Translations under genes and position numbers: made by a program
DNA from: Canna indica
Taxonomy: Eukaryota; Streptophyta; Magnoliopsida; Zingiberales; Cannaceae
Reading direction: 5' to 3'
DNA: 64,000 nt
Assembly (NCBI GenBank): GCA_034359265.1
Contig: CP136896.1
Coordinates: 7,967,501-8,031,500, forward strand
Notes under the pieces: generated by a model
The model's input: only the letters and a program-made list of their open reading frames with translations
What the model was told of the DNA's origin: nothing
Databases searched by the model: none
Part shown: in pieces, positions 48,498 to 60,843 of the stretch
Layout: each line of letters starts with the position of its first letter
Numbering within the stretch: position 1 is the first letter of the stretch

Positions 48498-48840
48498 ATA
48501 ATTTAAAATTGACATATCAAATTAATTTGGTTATTGAAATTTATTAACCAATATAGGTAACTAATTATATCAAATTGATTTACCCAATTAAATTAAATAA
48601 GCTTATGCAAAAATTTACAGAAAAATCATGGTAAATAAATTTGAAATTTGATTAGATGAATATTACATCATTATATCAAATTATAATGAATTTAGATAAA
48701 CTTGCCTACTGTCTTTATAATAAGTTTAGTTAGTTACTTATTCAAATTTATAAGTTAACGTAGCATATTCATATATAAAAAATTGGCTCCAAAATTTTAT
48801 TAAATTAGGATTTTGAAAATTTTGAATTTTATATTAAAAA

Positions 48841-49371
48841 GAGTAAATACCAAAATACATCCTGAACTTTGGACATTTTCTCATTTGTGACCAAATCCGA
48901 AATAATACCAAATTATATCTTAAACTTTGACATTGATCTCAATTATAGTCTCCCGTCATCTCTCCGTCGTTTTTCCTATTAACTGCATGATGTGGCATGC
49001 CCACATGTAATAAAATATTATTATTTTTTACACATCATTAAAAGAAATATTTTTTTTATAAAAAAACTTTATTTATTTATTTAAAATATATACATATATA
49101 TTTAAAAAAAAAATTATTTTAAAAAACTTTATTTACCACGTAGAAGGGTTTTTTTTTAAAATATATATTTTTAATCATGTGTAAAAAATAATAATATTTT
49201 ATTCCACGTGGGCATGCCACGTCATGCAGTTAACGGAGATGACGGCGGAGAGATGACGAGAGGCTATAATTGATATCAATGTCAAAGTTCAGAATGTAAT
49301 TTGATATTATTTCGGATTTGGTCACAAATGAAAAAATATCCAAAGTTCAGGATGTATTTTGGTATTTACCC
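48841..49371. mobile_element. Foldback element H with perfect 9-bp duplication
   Basis: GAGTAAATACCAAAATACAT at the left pairs with ATGTATTTTGGTATTTACCC at the right. TATTAAAAA is duplicated exactly (48832-48840 and 49372-49380). The arms share TGAACTTTGGA with the arms of element B, so they may be distant relatives. About 530 bp, non-coding. Confidence 0.88.
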
Positions 49372-49383
49372 TATTAAAAATAA

Positions 49384-50689
49384 GGGATAAAAGCCATATT
49401 TTTCCTTAAAGTATTCGAAAAGATACAAATTTCCTCTTAAACTTTTTTTTTTTCAAAAATATCATTGCCGTCCAAATTTTGGGCCAAAAATGCCTCTACA
49501 TGTAACGGTTTGACAAGTCAGCAAAAGATTGCTTACGTGACAATGAAAAGGATCGTATTTGCCCCTAAAGTATTCGAAAAGATACAAATTTCGCCTTAAA
49601 CTTTTTTTTAAAAAAAATACCATCGTCCTCCAAAATTTGGACCATATTTGCCCCTAAAGTATTCGAAAAGGTATAAATTTATCCTTAAATTATTTATTTT
49701 TTAAAAAATATCATCGGTGTCCAAATTTTAGGCCAAAAATATCACTAGTTGTAACGATTTGACAAGTCAGCAAATAATTACTTACGTGACAAATAAAATA
49801 AGTCACATCATCAAGCCACACTGGATTTTAAGCTGCCAACATGTAGTACCCAATATATTTACAATCTAAATTAATTATGGGTGATATATAGAGTTCGTAT
49901 ATATCATAGCTTTTAGTTACAAGCCAGTAAAACACACGTCCCACAGTCTGCAAAAACTACCCGGTTAAGGGGTGCTGCAAAAACACGTCCCACCACTTCT
50001 TTGTAATACCCATTTTTTTTAAAAAAATGCTTATTTAATTATTTAAGTGGGATAATTTAATCGCATGTCAGGATGGACCAGATGAAACGTCGGAGGGCTT
50101 GAATTGAAGATTGGCCTTTGCGCGAGAGGAAATTAATTCATCTAAGTTTGATTAGACCTTAGATGTGTTGCTTGGTTCGAGACGAATCCGGAGGTTCGAG
50201 CGGAATTCGAATCAAACTTGTATTGGTTGAGTTATGACTTGTTTTAGACTCAACTTAAGTTAAGGGTCACTTTGGTCTTTTGGCGATTGAGGTTTTAGTA
50301 TTTATACCTCATATATCCCTCAGGGGCGCGAGGGATTTTTGACCCAAAATTTGAACGACGGTGGTATTTTTCAAAAAATAAAAAATAAAATGATAAATTT
50401 GTACCTTTTCGAATCCTTTAGGGGCAAATATGTCCCATAATTTGAACGACAATAACATTTTTCAAATAATTTAAGGACAAATTTGTGCATTTTCGAATAC
50501 TTTAAGGGCAAATATGATACTTATCCTTGCCACGTAAGCAATCGTTTGCTGACTTGTCAAACCGTTACAAGTAGTAGAATTTTTGGGCCAAAATTTTGAT
50601 GGCGATGACATTTTTGAAAAAAAAGAGAATGTTTAAGAGCAAATTTGTACATTTTTTAATATTTTAGGGGCAAATATAACCATTGTCCC
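49384..50689. mobile_element. Foldback element I, inserted against element H
   Basis: GGGATAA at the left faces TTGTCCC at the right. TAAAAATAA is duplicated exactly at 49375-49383 and 50690-50698. Its left target copy overlaps the right target copy of element H, so one inserted immediately beside the other. The left arm holds three repeats of a CTAAAGTATTCGAAAAG block; the right arm has inverted versions. About 500 bp in the centre (49830-50330) is not palindromic and has no recognised content. Confidence 0.88.
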
Positions 50690-50698
50690 TAAAAATAA

Positions 50699-51866
50699 TT
50701 GTGAAAAGTATAGTAAAATTTTCAAAAAAATATCAAAAAAACTTCATTAATAAAAAATTCAAATTAGAATTTTTGTAATTTGTGGAGAATTTTAGGATGT
50801 AATTTAGGATTTTTTAAAGTTTGAATACTAAATTAAAAACGATTTTGAAAACGTATCATAATTTTTTTTAAAAAACTACACAAAAATTTCAATCGTAAAA
50901 AAATCCCAAAAAGATTTTTTATGATTTTTTGAAAATTTTAAGATACATTTTCAAAATAGCTTTTAATTTAGGAAAAATGAAAGATTCGAGTTAAATAAAA
51001 TTATATTTTTACTTTCATAAGAAAAAGAGGAATTTTATGCAAAAAATAATTAATAAAAATAATATAATAATTTATTTTTATTAAAAATATTAATTTAAAT
51101 TTATTTAATTATGTGTACTAATCAATTTAGAATGTAATTTGCCAAGAGTAAAACTTTTTTAAATTCATTAAATGAACAGAAAAACTACACAAATATATCC
51201 TAAATAGGAGATATCTCATTCCTTTTGTTAAATATACAAAAATATCATGAAATAAGCGGAAAATAACTCTAAAATTAGTGTGAAAAATATTTCAATTTGT
51301 ACAAGTGTGTAACGCATTACAAACTTTGTTTGAAAAAAGAAGAAGTAAAAATTGGTATTTCTAGAGTAACCATCAGTCATGATTTGAAATTTTTTATACA
51401 TGACAACAATGACCATGAAAAAAATAGCACTACAAATGTTGTTAAAAGGAAGTCTTTCATAATGTATAATAAATAAGTTGTTTTCATTTTTTTTGAAAGG
51501 TTAGTTTACAAGAAAGTTTTTCATAGTGTATATTTTATCTTTAGTTATAATTTAATTTAAAATAAAATGTCAAATTATTTTGTAAATAATTTAATAGTTA
51601 ATATGTTGATATATAATTCATATTATTATTACAAAAAATATTTAAAATATTTTCTTTTATTTATTTTTAAAAATTTAAATTTTAGACCCCAAAATATTTT
51701 TTCCATAACTTATTAAATTTAAATATCCATATATGCAATAAATGGTGATATCTAACTCAATATTGTTTTAGTATATATAATTTTCAATTCAAAAAATAGA
51801 TATAATTGCTATTACTCTACAATTAAATTTATAAATGCATATAACTAATTGATTTATCCTTATTTA
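50699..51866. other. AT-rich intergenic sequence with a dispersed repeat
   Basis: The part 51240-51330 resembles 47450-47540 (shared GTGTGTAAC...TTACAAACTTT). Otherwise AT-rich, and no gene is seen. Confidence 0.45.
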
Positions 51867-54134
51867 AATAATTTTGGGAAAAAAATACAAAAATGCCCAT
51901 AACGTTTTCTCATGGGTACTAAAATATCTGAGATTGATGACGTAGACATGTGGCGCGCATGCAGGCCAAGACGTTTTCTCACGGGTACTAAAATACCTCT
52001 AACGTTTTCTCACGGGTACAAAAATATCCTAACATTTTCTCACAGATACTAAAATACCCATAATATTTGTTTTGGAGCTAAAATACCCATGAGGTTATTG
52101 AAAATTGTACAAAAATAACACCAGACTAATTTTTGTTGGGTGAGACTTAACGGAGATGTCGTGGATGCTGACAAAGACGTTGACTTTACACGTTGCGTAT
52201 ATGCAGAGATCAATTTACCACGTAAGCGACACATAAGAAATCAAAATCGAAACTGAAATCGAAAATTGGAAATTTAGAAAATAAAAACCGAAACTGAAAC
52301 CATCAAATCAGTTAATCGAAAAATTTGGTTAGGTTTCAAATCGGTTTTTCAATTAACTAAATTTTTGATTTTTTACTCACCCCTACGGTTGCGTGGCAAG
52401 TTGCTCACTGCATGTGCACAACGTGTAAAGTCAACATCTCTATCAATATTCATGACATCTATGTTAAGTCTCATCTAACAAAACTTAGCTTGGTGTCATT
52501 TTTGTACTATTTTCAATAACCTCAGGGGTATTTTAGCTCCAAAACAAACGTTAGAGGCATTTTAGTACTCGTGAGAAAATGTTAGGGGTATTTTTGTACC
52601 CGTGAAAAAATGTTAGGGGCATTTTAGTACCCGTGAGAAAACGTCAGGGGCATTTTAGTACCCGAGAAAAACGTCTGTGATATCCTAGATATTGATATTA
52701 GTTTTCATTTATTGTGTGTGTTTGTCAACCTAGCAGGCTAGTTTGAGGTCGAGCCGAGTCGACTCATGCTTCGGTGCGAGCTTGCGAGCTCGGGTAAGTA
52801 AGAATGTGAAATATGTAATTTCTTTTATGCAATGATGAATTTATTTAATTATCCTATTGCGTGTACTTGAGTTAATTTTTCATTATGATGTTATGATATG
52901 CATATGATTGGTGCTTGTAGTAGCATGGGATTGGAATAGGATTAATTAAGTTAAATCGGGTTAGCGGGTTCGAGTTCAGTTTGAGGTGAATGCGGGATTG
53001 AGGATGGAGTATAAAACTCCCTCCCTTTTGCTTGCGGCTCCCTATTGGAGCCGCATAAGCCTATTCAAGAAGAGGAGCTGTCAGCCAGCCGCCCCTCTTC
53101 TCTCTCCTCTTGGAGCCGCCGAGCCTAGCCACCAAAGCCAAGCCTCTTCTTCTTCTTCTTCTTCTTCTCCCTTGGAAGCCGAGCCATGGCTTGAGGAGAA
53201 GTCATTGCCTTCTTCTTTCTCTTCTTGGAGCCGACGACTTGAGGAGGAGCCGCCCCCTTCTTTTCCTTGGTGGAGCCGAGCCGCCGATTCTTGAAGCCAC
53301 CGTCTGGGATTTCTCCTCTAATCATCCTCCCTATTTATGTGAGTGGTTTTGCCTCTCCTTTTTCGGGTTCTCTCGTAATCTTAAGTCAATTTGGGCATCT
53401 TCTTGTTTCTTGTGATTTTCGTCGAATCATGGGTTTGATCGCCGTGTTCTTGTGCCGATTTGTGAGGAGGGCCCGAGTTCCTCCCTTTGTGGCTCGACAG
53501 CCCTAGGTTTACCCTAGGGATGCTTGGCCAAGGGTGAAGCAAGGGTGCCCTCAAGGTGTTCGATAACATGCCCAAGTGAGAGATATTGTTTATCTTGAAG
53601 TTTATATCTTGATTTGCTTGCCTATTTAGGTTATCGAATTGTGGTTGCATCCCTTAGATTTAAATCTGTGATCTTTGATATGGAGCATGTTCTACAAAAA
53701 AAAATAAGGTTTGATCTTGAAGCCATGAGTGTTCTTGATATGAGATTCTTGATCATGCAATTTGATTCTTGTTTGAAGATTATTTTGATTCATGCAATCA
53801 TGACTTGATTCTTAAGGAGTTTTGACTCAATGATATAATTCTGTTGTGTTAATAATTAAAGAATTTAATTCTGTAAATTTCGAATTTAATTACCTTTATT
53901 ATGCTGAAACTCAATTATGCTGAAAATTGCACGCTGAATTGTTTGTTTTATGACTGATTTTGAAATTCTGTTGTAATGTGCATAGTTTGCTAAATATAGT
54001 CATGTAGCCTATCGTTTCGATCAGAAAATATAGTTTGAAAACATAGGTTACATTCTGGAGACCAAATTCGAATTAGATACATCAGTTTCGGGCACAACAG
54101 TAAGCTAATTTTTTTTTAAAAACAAAATCCTAAG

Positions 54135-54638
54135 GGAAAATGTACAAAAATGCCCCTAAGATTTCCTAACGGGTACTAAAATGCTCCTAAGTTTTTTTTG
54201 AGATTAAAAATACCCCTTACGTTATAGAATTAGGTACAAAAATACCCCTATAGGTAAATGACGTTAATTGAGAGATAACGGAGCTGACGTGGCTGATGAC
54301 TAGGACTGATGACGTGGACATGTGGCGCGCATGCAGGCCAAGATATTTTTCTCACGTGTACTAAAATATTAAGGGTATTTTAGTACTTGTGAGAATGTTA
54401 GGGGCATTTTTGTACCTATGAGAAAATGTCTTGGCCTGCTTGCGCGCTATATGTCCACGTCATCAGTCTCAGTCATCAGCCACGTCAGCTTCGTTATCTC
54501 TCAATTAACGTCGTTTACCTATAGGGGTATTTTTGTACCAAATTCCATAACGTAAGGGGTATTTTTGATTTCAAAAAAACCTTAGGGGCATTTTAGTACC
54601 CGTGAGAAAATGTTAGGAACATTTTTGTACCTTTTCCC
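54135..54638. mobile_element. Foldback element M nested in the solo LTR
   Basis: GGGAAAATGTACAAAAATGCC at the left and the inverted counterpart ending TTTTCCC at the right. The flanks AAATCCTAA (54126-54134) and AAACCCTAA (54639-54647) match at eight of nine. It is the same family as element J, which the LTR itself had entered, so this family was active before and after the LTR insertion. Confidence 0.85.
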
Positions 54639-54954
54639 AAACCCTAATCTTGGTGATCTAAATTTTAATTACACAATTAAAATTGAGCAAGGGGTCAGCG
54701 TAGTCTGTTATGAATCAACAAATAAAGTTATGCATGAAATAAAACCTCACGTGTTATGACATTACGGGTCTAGGAGTTGGGGTCGGGTATTGGAGTGTTG
54801 AGACGCTTCCCAATAAGGTCACCCCTAAGACACCATAAGAGAGACTTGACCTAGGTCTTGATTTAGCCATACCTTTATGAATGACGGAGAGGCTCGTTGA
54901 GGAGCCGAATTGCGGGCTAGGCCCGAAAGGTTGGATGGCTAATTTCTAACCTAT

Positions 54955-55380
54955 GGAACAAGTTCGGATGGACAAATCCTGATTATTCCTGCGTATCTTG
55001 TGGAACAAGTTCGGACGGGCAAATTCCGATTGTTCCCAAGATTCTTTATTTAAAGGGGTAAGTTCGGATGAGCGAATCCCGATTACTCCTACGTTATTTA
55101 TTGGAACAAGTTCGGATGGGCAAATCCCAATTATTCCGATTTGGCCTTGTGGAATAAGTTCGGAGGGCCTACCCGATTATTCCCGAGGTGCTTTTAAGGT
55201 ATAAGTTCGGATGGGCAAATCCCGATTATTCATGTCCTATCTTGAAGGGGCAAGTTCAGATGGGCAATTCTCAATTGTTCCTACGCGTCTCGTGGAGCAA
55301 GTTCGGATGAGCCAATCCCGATTGCTCTCGAGTTTCTTTATATTAGGATAAGTTCGGAGGGCCTTCCCGATTATCCTAGT
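54955..55380 (+). repeat. ~48-bp tandem repeat array in the solo LTR
   Basis: About nine diverged units, each with (G)AAGTTCGGATGGGCAAATCC followed by GATTATTCC and a variable spacer. It lies between the TATA region and the LTR 3' end. Confidence 0.8.
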
Positions 55381-56482
55381 ATGTTTTGTTGCCTTTGGGC
55401 ATGGTAGGCTTAGGCATGTTGAAATTCACCATTTGGGTGTTGGCTGCCTTCGGGCAGGTAGTGGCCAGATGGCCTGTTAGCTGGTTACTCCCTTGTGACC
55501 TTTCTTGCTTGAGTCAGGAGTTTTTGCTTTATGCTTCATATTTGTGTTTGGATTTTTGTGGGGGTTAGTAGAACCGCTCACTGAGTTCTTTTGAACTCAC
55601 TCATTGTCGTTTTGTTTTGTTTTGCAGAGTCTGACCGGTGAGGTGGGCTGGAGCACTTGGCGCGGTTGGAGGGCAGAGGAGCCATATGATCTAATAGCAG
55701 TCCTAGTTAGGGGTTGTAGTCGAGTCTGTAGTAGTTTGTCATGCAATGTGATTTGACATTTTGTAGTTGTAATCCCGTGGGTATATTCATATTTTTATTC
55801 AGATTTTATTTGATTATCAGAACTGTTGCTCTTTGATTCATTTTATTTTTGCACTTAAGTTTTTTTGATAAAAACTTTATTGTTTAATGAAATATGTTTT
55901 TGTTTCTCTTTATAATAAAACTATTATTTCTTTCCGCTATCTTTTATGAGTTGGCACGTGCATGAGTTAGACTGCAGGGTATAGACACGTATACCTTGGC
56001 CGATCACGTGACCCTGAGTTTGGGGCGTGACAACGTCTTGGCCTGCATGCGCACCACAAGTCCACATCATCAGCCACATCAACTTTGTTATCTCTCAATT
56101 AACGTCGTTTACCTATAGGGACATTTTTGTACCCAATTCCATAACGTAGGGGGTATTTTTGATCCCCAAAAAACATTAAAGATATTTTAGTACTCGTGAG
56201 AAAATGTTAGGAGTATTTTTGTATATTTTTCCAATAATTTTTATAGCATAATCAAGCCGTACGTAGCACGGGTGTTAATGTAAGTTTAATCTTTTTTGCA
56301 TCTATCTTATCTCTTTCCGAAATTAATAATCATACATTTCTCTCTCCGAAATTTAATAATTATTACTTAAATATACATTTAATGTTTGCATCACTAATAC
56401 CAAAATATACACAATTGTTTAAATATACATTTATTGATTGCAGGACTATTACCAAAATATACACAATCAAAATTTATATTTA

Positions 56483-57306
56483 GAAATTTGTATATAGGAT
56501 CTTATTCAGGAGAAAACTGGTCTTATCATTAGCCTCCCCAGTGCCTGGGATCCTACTTCTTGAATTTTTTCCAACTATCCCTATTCCAGAGGTACCTCCT
56601 ACTGACCTGCGATAATTGCCAGTGGATGTTGGTACATCTGGCATGCTAGAAATCTCTTAATGCATGAGGTTAGATAGCCTATCCCCTCGGTCTTGGTGAC
56701 GTAAATTCTTGCATTTGCTGAATCTTACTTCAGTAAATTTAGTCATGAGGGAAATTCTATAAGTAAAGCTATCCTGGTTAAATGAAATCCCCCACCACTT
56801 GGATTTTTTAAAATTAATTGTAATGCATCTTTTACAACTGATGATGGTGGCTTGGGTGTCGTGATTCGATTTGATAATGGATGCTGCTCTTTTGTGTTAA
56901 GCTGTTATGACACCGGAAACTCTGCATTACATTTGGAAGATATGACTATTAAAAAATGTTTGACTTTTGTTTTGGAGCATAATTTTCCACGATTTCAAAT
57001 TGAGACCGATTCAAGAATCATGGTTGATGTACTGAATAAGAAGATGGAAGTGCCTTGGGAGCTTAATTCGGTTGTTGCAGATATTTTCCATCTTTCTCTC
57101 CAATGTAATATTGAAATTTTTTTATTTTGCTTTAGAGAAGCGAACAAAGCTGCACATTGGGCAGCAATGAGGGCTATGCAGAATAGAGATGTTTTGATTT
57201 GGTCATCCATTAGGCCCCATGAATTGGAGGAAATTCTGTATAATGATCTTTTTGGCCCTGGCTCAGTCAGGATTTGAATAAAGTTTGTTTCTGTTTTTGG
57301 TATAAA
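56483..57306 (+). pseudogene. 5'-truncated LINE 3' end with RNase H domain
   Basis: The translation of about 56788-57277 shows the RNase H domain of plant L1-type LINEs (GFFKINCNASF, TDSRIMVDVL, FREANKAAHWAA in order). The conserved Trp codon before the NPPPLG segment is now TGA, so the frame is broken, and the upstream reverse transcriptase is absent. AAAATTTATATTTA is repeated at 56469-56482 and 57307-57320, a 14-bp target duplication. The fragment inserted into the AT-rich repeat also seen at 46845. Confidence 0.82.
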
Positions 57307-57340
57307 AAAATTTATATTTAATGCAAATTTAATCTTTTTT

Positions 57341-58058
57341 GAGCAATTACCCAAATCCATCATTTGGACATGTGATTTTCCCATATCCATAACATGGATT
57401 TGAATTTTTTCAAATCCATAACTAAATGATCAAAGTTCTAATTTTATCATTCATTTCAAAATATAGTTTTCTTTTACTAATTAATTTTTTTTCTACAAGT
57501 ATTTAAATGACTCAAAATAAATATTTTTTTTATTATTCATAATAATTTTTTCAGCAATTTATATTAATATTATAGTAGATAAAAATTTATTTTAATGGCT
57601 AATAATAATATTTTTTATTTTTATTTATAATAAGTTTATACTAAAAAATAAAAAATTAATAATTTTGATTACTAATAAATTCTTTAGACACTAAAAAATA
57701 CTACAATGATTGTTAAAAAATTAATTTACGTTATATTTCACTTAACTAGTGTATAATTTAAGTATTTAAAGATTTTTGAAAAATATTTTAAATATTTTAA
57801 AAATAAAAAAAATAATATTATTAGCCACTAAAATAAATTTTTATCTACTATAATATTAATATGAGTTGCTGAAAAATATATATTTATTTTGAGTCATTTA
57901 AATACTTAAAAAAAAATTAATTAGTAAAAAACGATATATTGAAATGAAGGGTAAAATTAGAACATTGGTCATTTAGTTATGGATTTGAAAAAATCCAAAT
58001 CTATGTTCTGGATTATGAGAAAATCTCATGTCCAAATTATGAATTTGGATAATTGCTC
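57341..58058. mobile_element. Foldback element with 9-bp duplication ATCTTTTTT
   Basis: Ends GAGCAATTACCCAAATCCA and TTGGATAATTGCTC, inverted, with long arms meeting near 57700. The 9-bp direct repeat ATCTTTTTT occurs at 57332-57340 and 58059-58067. The target lies in a T-run, so the duplication could be one base longer or shorter. About 718 bp, non-coding. Confidence 0.83.
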
Positions 58059-59089
58059 ATCTTTTTTTTCATCAATCTTATCTCTCTCCAAAATTAATAA
58101 TCATACATTTCTCTCTCCCCGAAATTAATACCTACACCTCTCTTCCTCTCTCTCTCCCAAATTAACCCACACCTATCACTATCTCCGGTTCAACAATGTG
58201 CACGATAATCAAAATGCTAATTACCTTATTTATGCAAAGTAACCCAAGCATTGTGTATTTATGCAAATGTGTATCTTTTAATTTAAATTGTGCACAATAA
58301 TCAAATGTGCATTTATGCCAACGTTGTTCATTCATTTTAATTAACAATTTAAATTTCATCTTAAAGTTTTTTCCTTTTAGATGTGGGCATAATTAAATTT
58401 ATTGGATTAACATAATTGATTACACATAGATGCAATAATTAATTATAATTGCTTTGCTTCCTCAGTATAAACACCCATTTTCTCCAAATTTTTTCAGCTC
58501 TCTATCTCTTTCTCTCTCAACAATTCAGCAGTGTCAAACTTTCATCCTCTCATTCCTCCAAAAACCCTCGTAGGAGAACAAAAAGACGGTGGCCAGTCAC
58601 CCTCCTCCAACGCCCTCTACAATTGGATTCCAGCAAAGCACATGATCTGAACTCTAGCTCACCCAAAGCATAGAAGAACTCTAAGATAGGAGGAATCGAC
58701 ACCCATTAGAGATTTCTGCGGCGGCGAACACGGATGACGTTCGCACAGCTAGGTCTTTTTTCAGCATCATGCATAAATTCGTGAAGGAAGATAAATCAGG
58801 GAGTTTCATAAATGGGTGCAAATTTAAATCAAATAATGATATAGGGTTTTGCTTAAACCAGGTTCAATTTTGTTTTTTCTAGGGGTGAGCAAAAAAAACT
58901 TACTTTTCGGTTAACCAAAAAACTTATTTTTCAGTTAACCGAAAAACTAATCCGAAACCGAATCGATTTTTTTAGTTTCAGGTTATATTTTTGAAAAATT
59001 CAGTTTTCGGGTTCGGGTTCGGTCCGCACGCGATTTAAAAAGTCCACTGATTTCGGTTAATCGGTCGATTCAATATAATTTATTAATTA

Positions 59090-59128
<39 letters not shown>

Positions 59129-59280
59129 GATTCATAAATTATAAAAAATTTAAAAAATTAACCAAATAATTTATAAAGTTTTTATATATAATAATGATTC
59201 ATAAATTATAAAAAATTTAAAAATTTAACCAAATAATTTATAAATTATTTAAAAAAATTATAGAAGATTACAAAAAATAA

Positions 59281-59372
59281 AAAATATTAAAAAATATTAA
59301 AAAATATTAAAAAATATTAAAAAATATTAAAAAATATTAAAAAATATTAAAAAATATTAAAAAATATTAAAA
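59281..59372 (+). repeat. 10-bp tandem repeat AAAAATATTA
   Basis: About nine uninterrupted copies of AAAAATATTA. Confidence 0.9.
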
Positions 59373-59613
59373 TTATATAAATAATTACAAATAATTATAG
59401 AAAAATAATATAAATATATTTAAATTATATAAATAATTACAAATAATTACATATAATTATAAAAATTATAAAAATTATACAAACTATAAATTTTTACATC
59501 ACATTATTTTAACTCAAGTGGTTTCACATTTTTTCTTTTTTCACAACGTGGATTCGATATTTGTTTGGATTTTTTTGTATATCTGATTTGTATAATGTTA
59601 CTATATTTGTAAG

Positions 59614-60119
59614 CAATGGCGGAGCTACTGCAGCAGCCCCGCATCCAATTTTGATTTTTGTCTTATATATATATATTGACCATTTTTAAAACTTACTCCT
59701 CTATCCTCAAATTACCTATTTTCTTTCCCGATACCTAACCCTCCCCATCTCCTTGCAGCATATCGGTCCCCATCTCCCGTCGTGCCGACCGCTCGCCGCT
59801 TGGCCGCATGCTCCGGTGTCCAGCCAATCATTTCGTCTACCCGACGATCTCCTGTCGGCGTCCAGCAAACGATATGAAATAATTTTTATTTAATTGCCTG
59901 ATTAATTTTTATACAACAGATTGTTTGATTTCATTTAGTTATGTTCTATGCTTTGCATTATACACGGACAATGTCTATAATGACTTTTATATATGATATG
60001 ATGAATTATTTTTTTTTGTAAAAAATACTTATTTTTTCATGTATAATATCGTTGGTAATTTAGTATTTGTTCATTTGAGAGCTTGCCCCCCTCCAATTTA
60101 ATTTCTGGCTCCGCCACTG
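59614..60119. mobile_element. hAT MITE nested in the 58880 element
   Basis: Left terminus CAATGGCGGAGCTA and right terminus TGGCTCCGCCACTG are inverted (the common plant hAT ending CAGTGGCGGAGCCA). The flanks TTTGTAAG (59606-59613) and TTTGTAGG (60120-60127) match at seven of eight. 506 bp, non-coding. Confidence 0.8.
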
Positions 60120-60310
60120 TTTGTAGGTGAAAAAATTTTATTGGTTAATTGGACACTATCGGTTAATCGGACTGGAAAAATCGAAACCGAAGTGACGATT
60201 AATCGAAGTTAATGTACTAGTTTACGGTTAATGATTTTGAAAAACCGAAGTTAATGGATCGGTTAATAAAATTGCTAATGCATCGGTTAACCGGTCTATG
60301 CTCACCCCTA

Positions 60311-60843
60311 GGGTCCATTTGTTTCGCAAATTATTTAGTACATAACTAGTCAGTACAGTATAAGGTTGTACAAGACAACATAACAAATAGTCTCATGTTC
60401 GTTTCACATGGTACTAGATATTAAATCTAGTACAGTCTTGTGTTCATTTCGTATTATCACAACACAAGGTAAGGCAATTTGCCAAAAATACCCTTTATAC
60501 TATTTCTTGTTCGTTTCATTATACAAATCAAACTGGACAAGATCATAAATTATTATTATTATAATAAAATATTTATTTTAATTAACACAGGAGCTATAAA
60601 TCCAATTAATAAATGGATAAATATGATAAAAACATATTATTATACCATATAAAATAAGAAATAGTAAATGGATAAATATGCTCCAATATTGATAAATATA
60701 ATAAAAACATCATTCATAATATTTTTTAAAATGTCAACCAAATTATAAATCCATCCAAACAAACGTTTGTCAATGTTATAAATCTATCAAAACATGCCAC
60801 TAATAATAAGTTTACCTTAAAGTATTGCGAAATGAACGGACCC
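60311..60843. mobile_element. MITE with GGGTCCATTTGTTTCG termini and 3-bp duplication
   Basis: Left GGGTCCATTTGTTTCGCAAA and right TTGCGAAATGAACGGACCC are inverted. The trinucleotide CTA occurs at both edges (60308-60310 and 60844-60846), consistent with a 3-bp target as in PIF/Harbinger or CACTA elements. It sits exactly at the right edge of the hAT-like element. Confidence 0.7.

Larger units (their letters stand above)
52676..56032 (+). mobile_element. Solo LTR (probable Ty3/gypsy) inside element J
   Basis: Starts TGTGATATCC and ends GGGGCGTGACA (TG...CA), and the 5-bp target ACGTC occurs on both sides (52671-52675 and 56033-56037). Length 3357 bp including a 504-bp foldback element inserted later. 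A good TATA box, TATAAAA, lies at 53010-53016. No gag or pol frames or internal primer site occur, so this is a solo LTR left by recombination. The orientation is inferred from the TATA box. The gypsy assignment rests on the long LTR and terminal sequence style and is tentative. Confidence 0.8.
51876..56232. mobile_element. Foldback element J, interrupted by a solo LTR
   Basis: The left part (51876-52675) begins GGGAAAAAAATAC, and the right part (56038-56232) ends with the inverted counterpart. A perfect 9-bp duplication AATAATTTT flanks the whole (51867-51875 and 56233-56241). The 52676-56037 interval is a later solo LTR plus one target copy. The left part contains a patch of the CGGTTAA hAT-like repeat (about 52255-52390). 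Confidence 0.85.
58880..60310. mobile_element. hAT-like element (TAGGGGTGAGCA termini)
   Basis: The termini TAGGGGTGAGCA and TGCTCACCCCTA are inverted and the arms are rich in CGGTTAA and ACCGAA. The flanks GTTTTTTC (58872-58879) and ATTTTTTC (60847-60854, after removal of the adjacent MITE) match at seven of eight, fitting an 8-bp hAT duplication. The interior includes (TA)n at 59098-59125 and a later hAT MITE at 59614-60119. No transposase. Confidence 0.7.

Noticed and set aside
52986..53415. Leu/Ser-rich frames in the solo LTR
   Set aside because: They lie at the start of the predicted LTR transcript, contain (TCT)n repeats and no domain.
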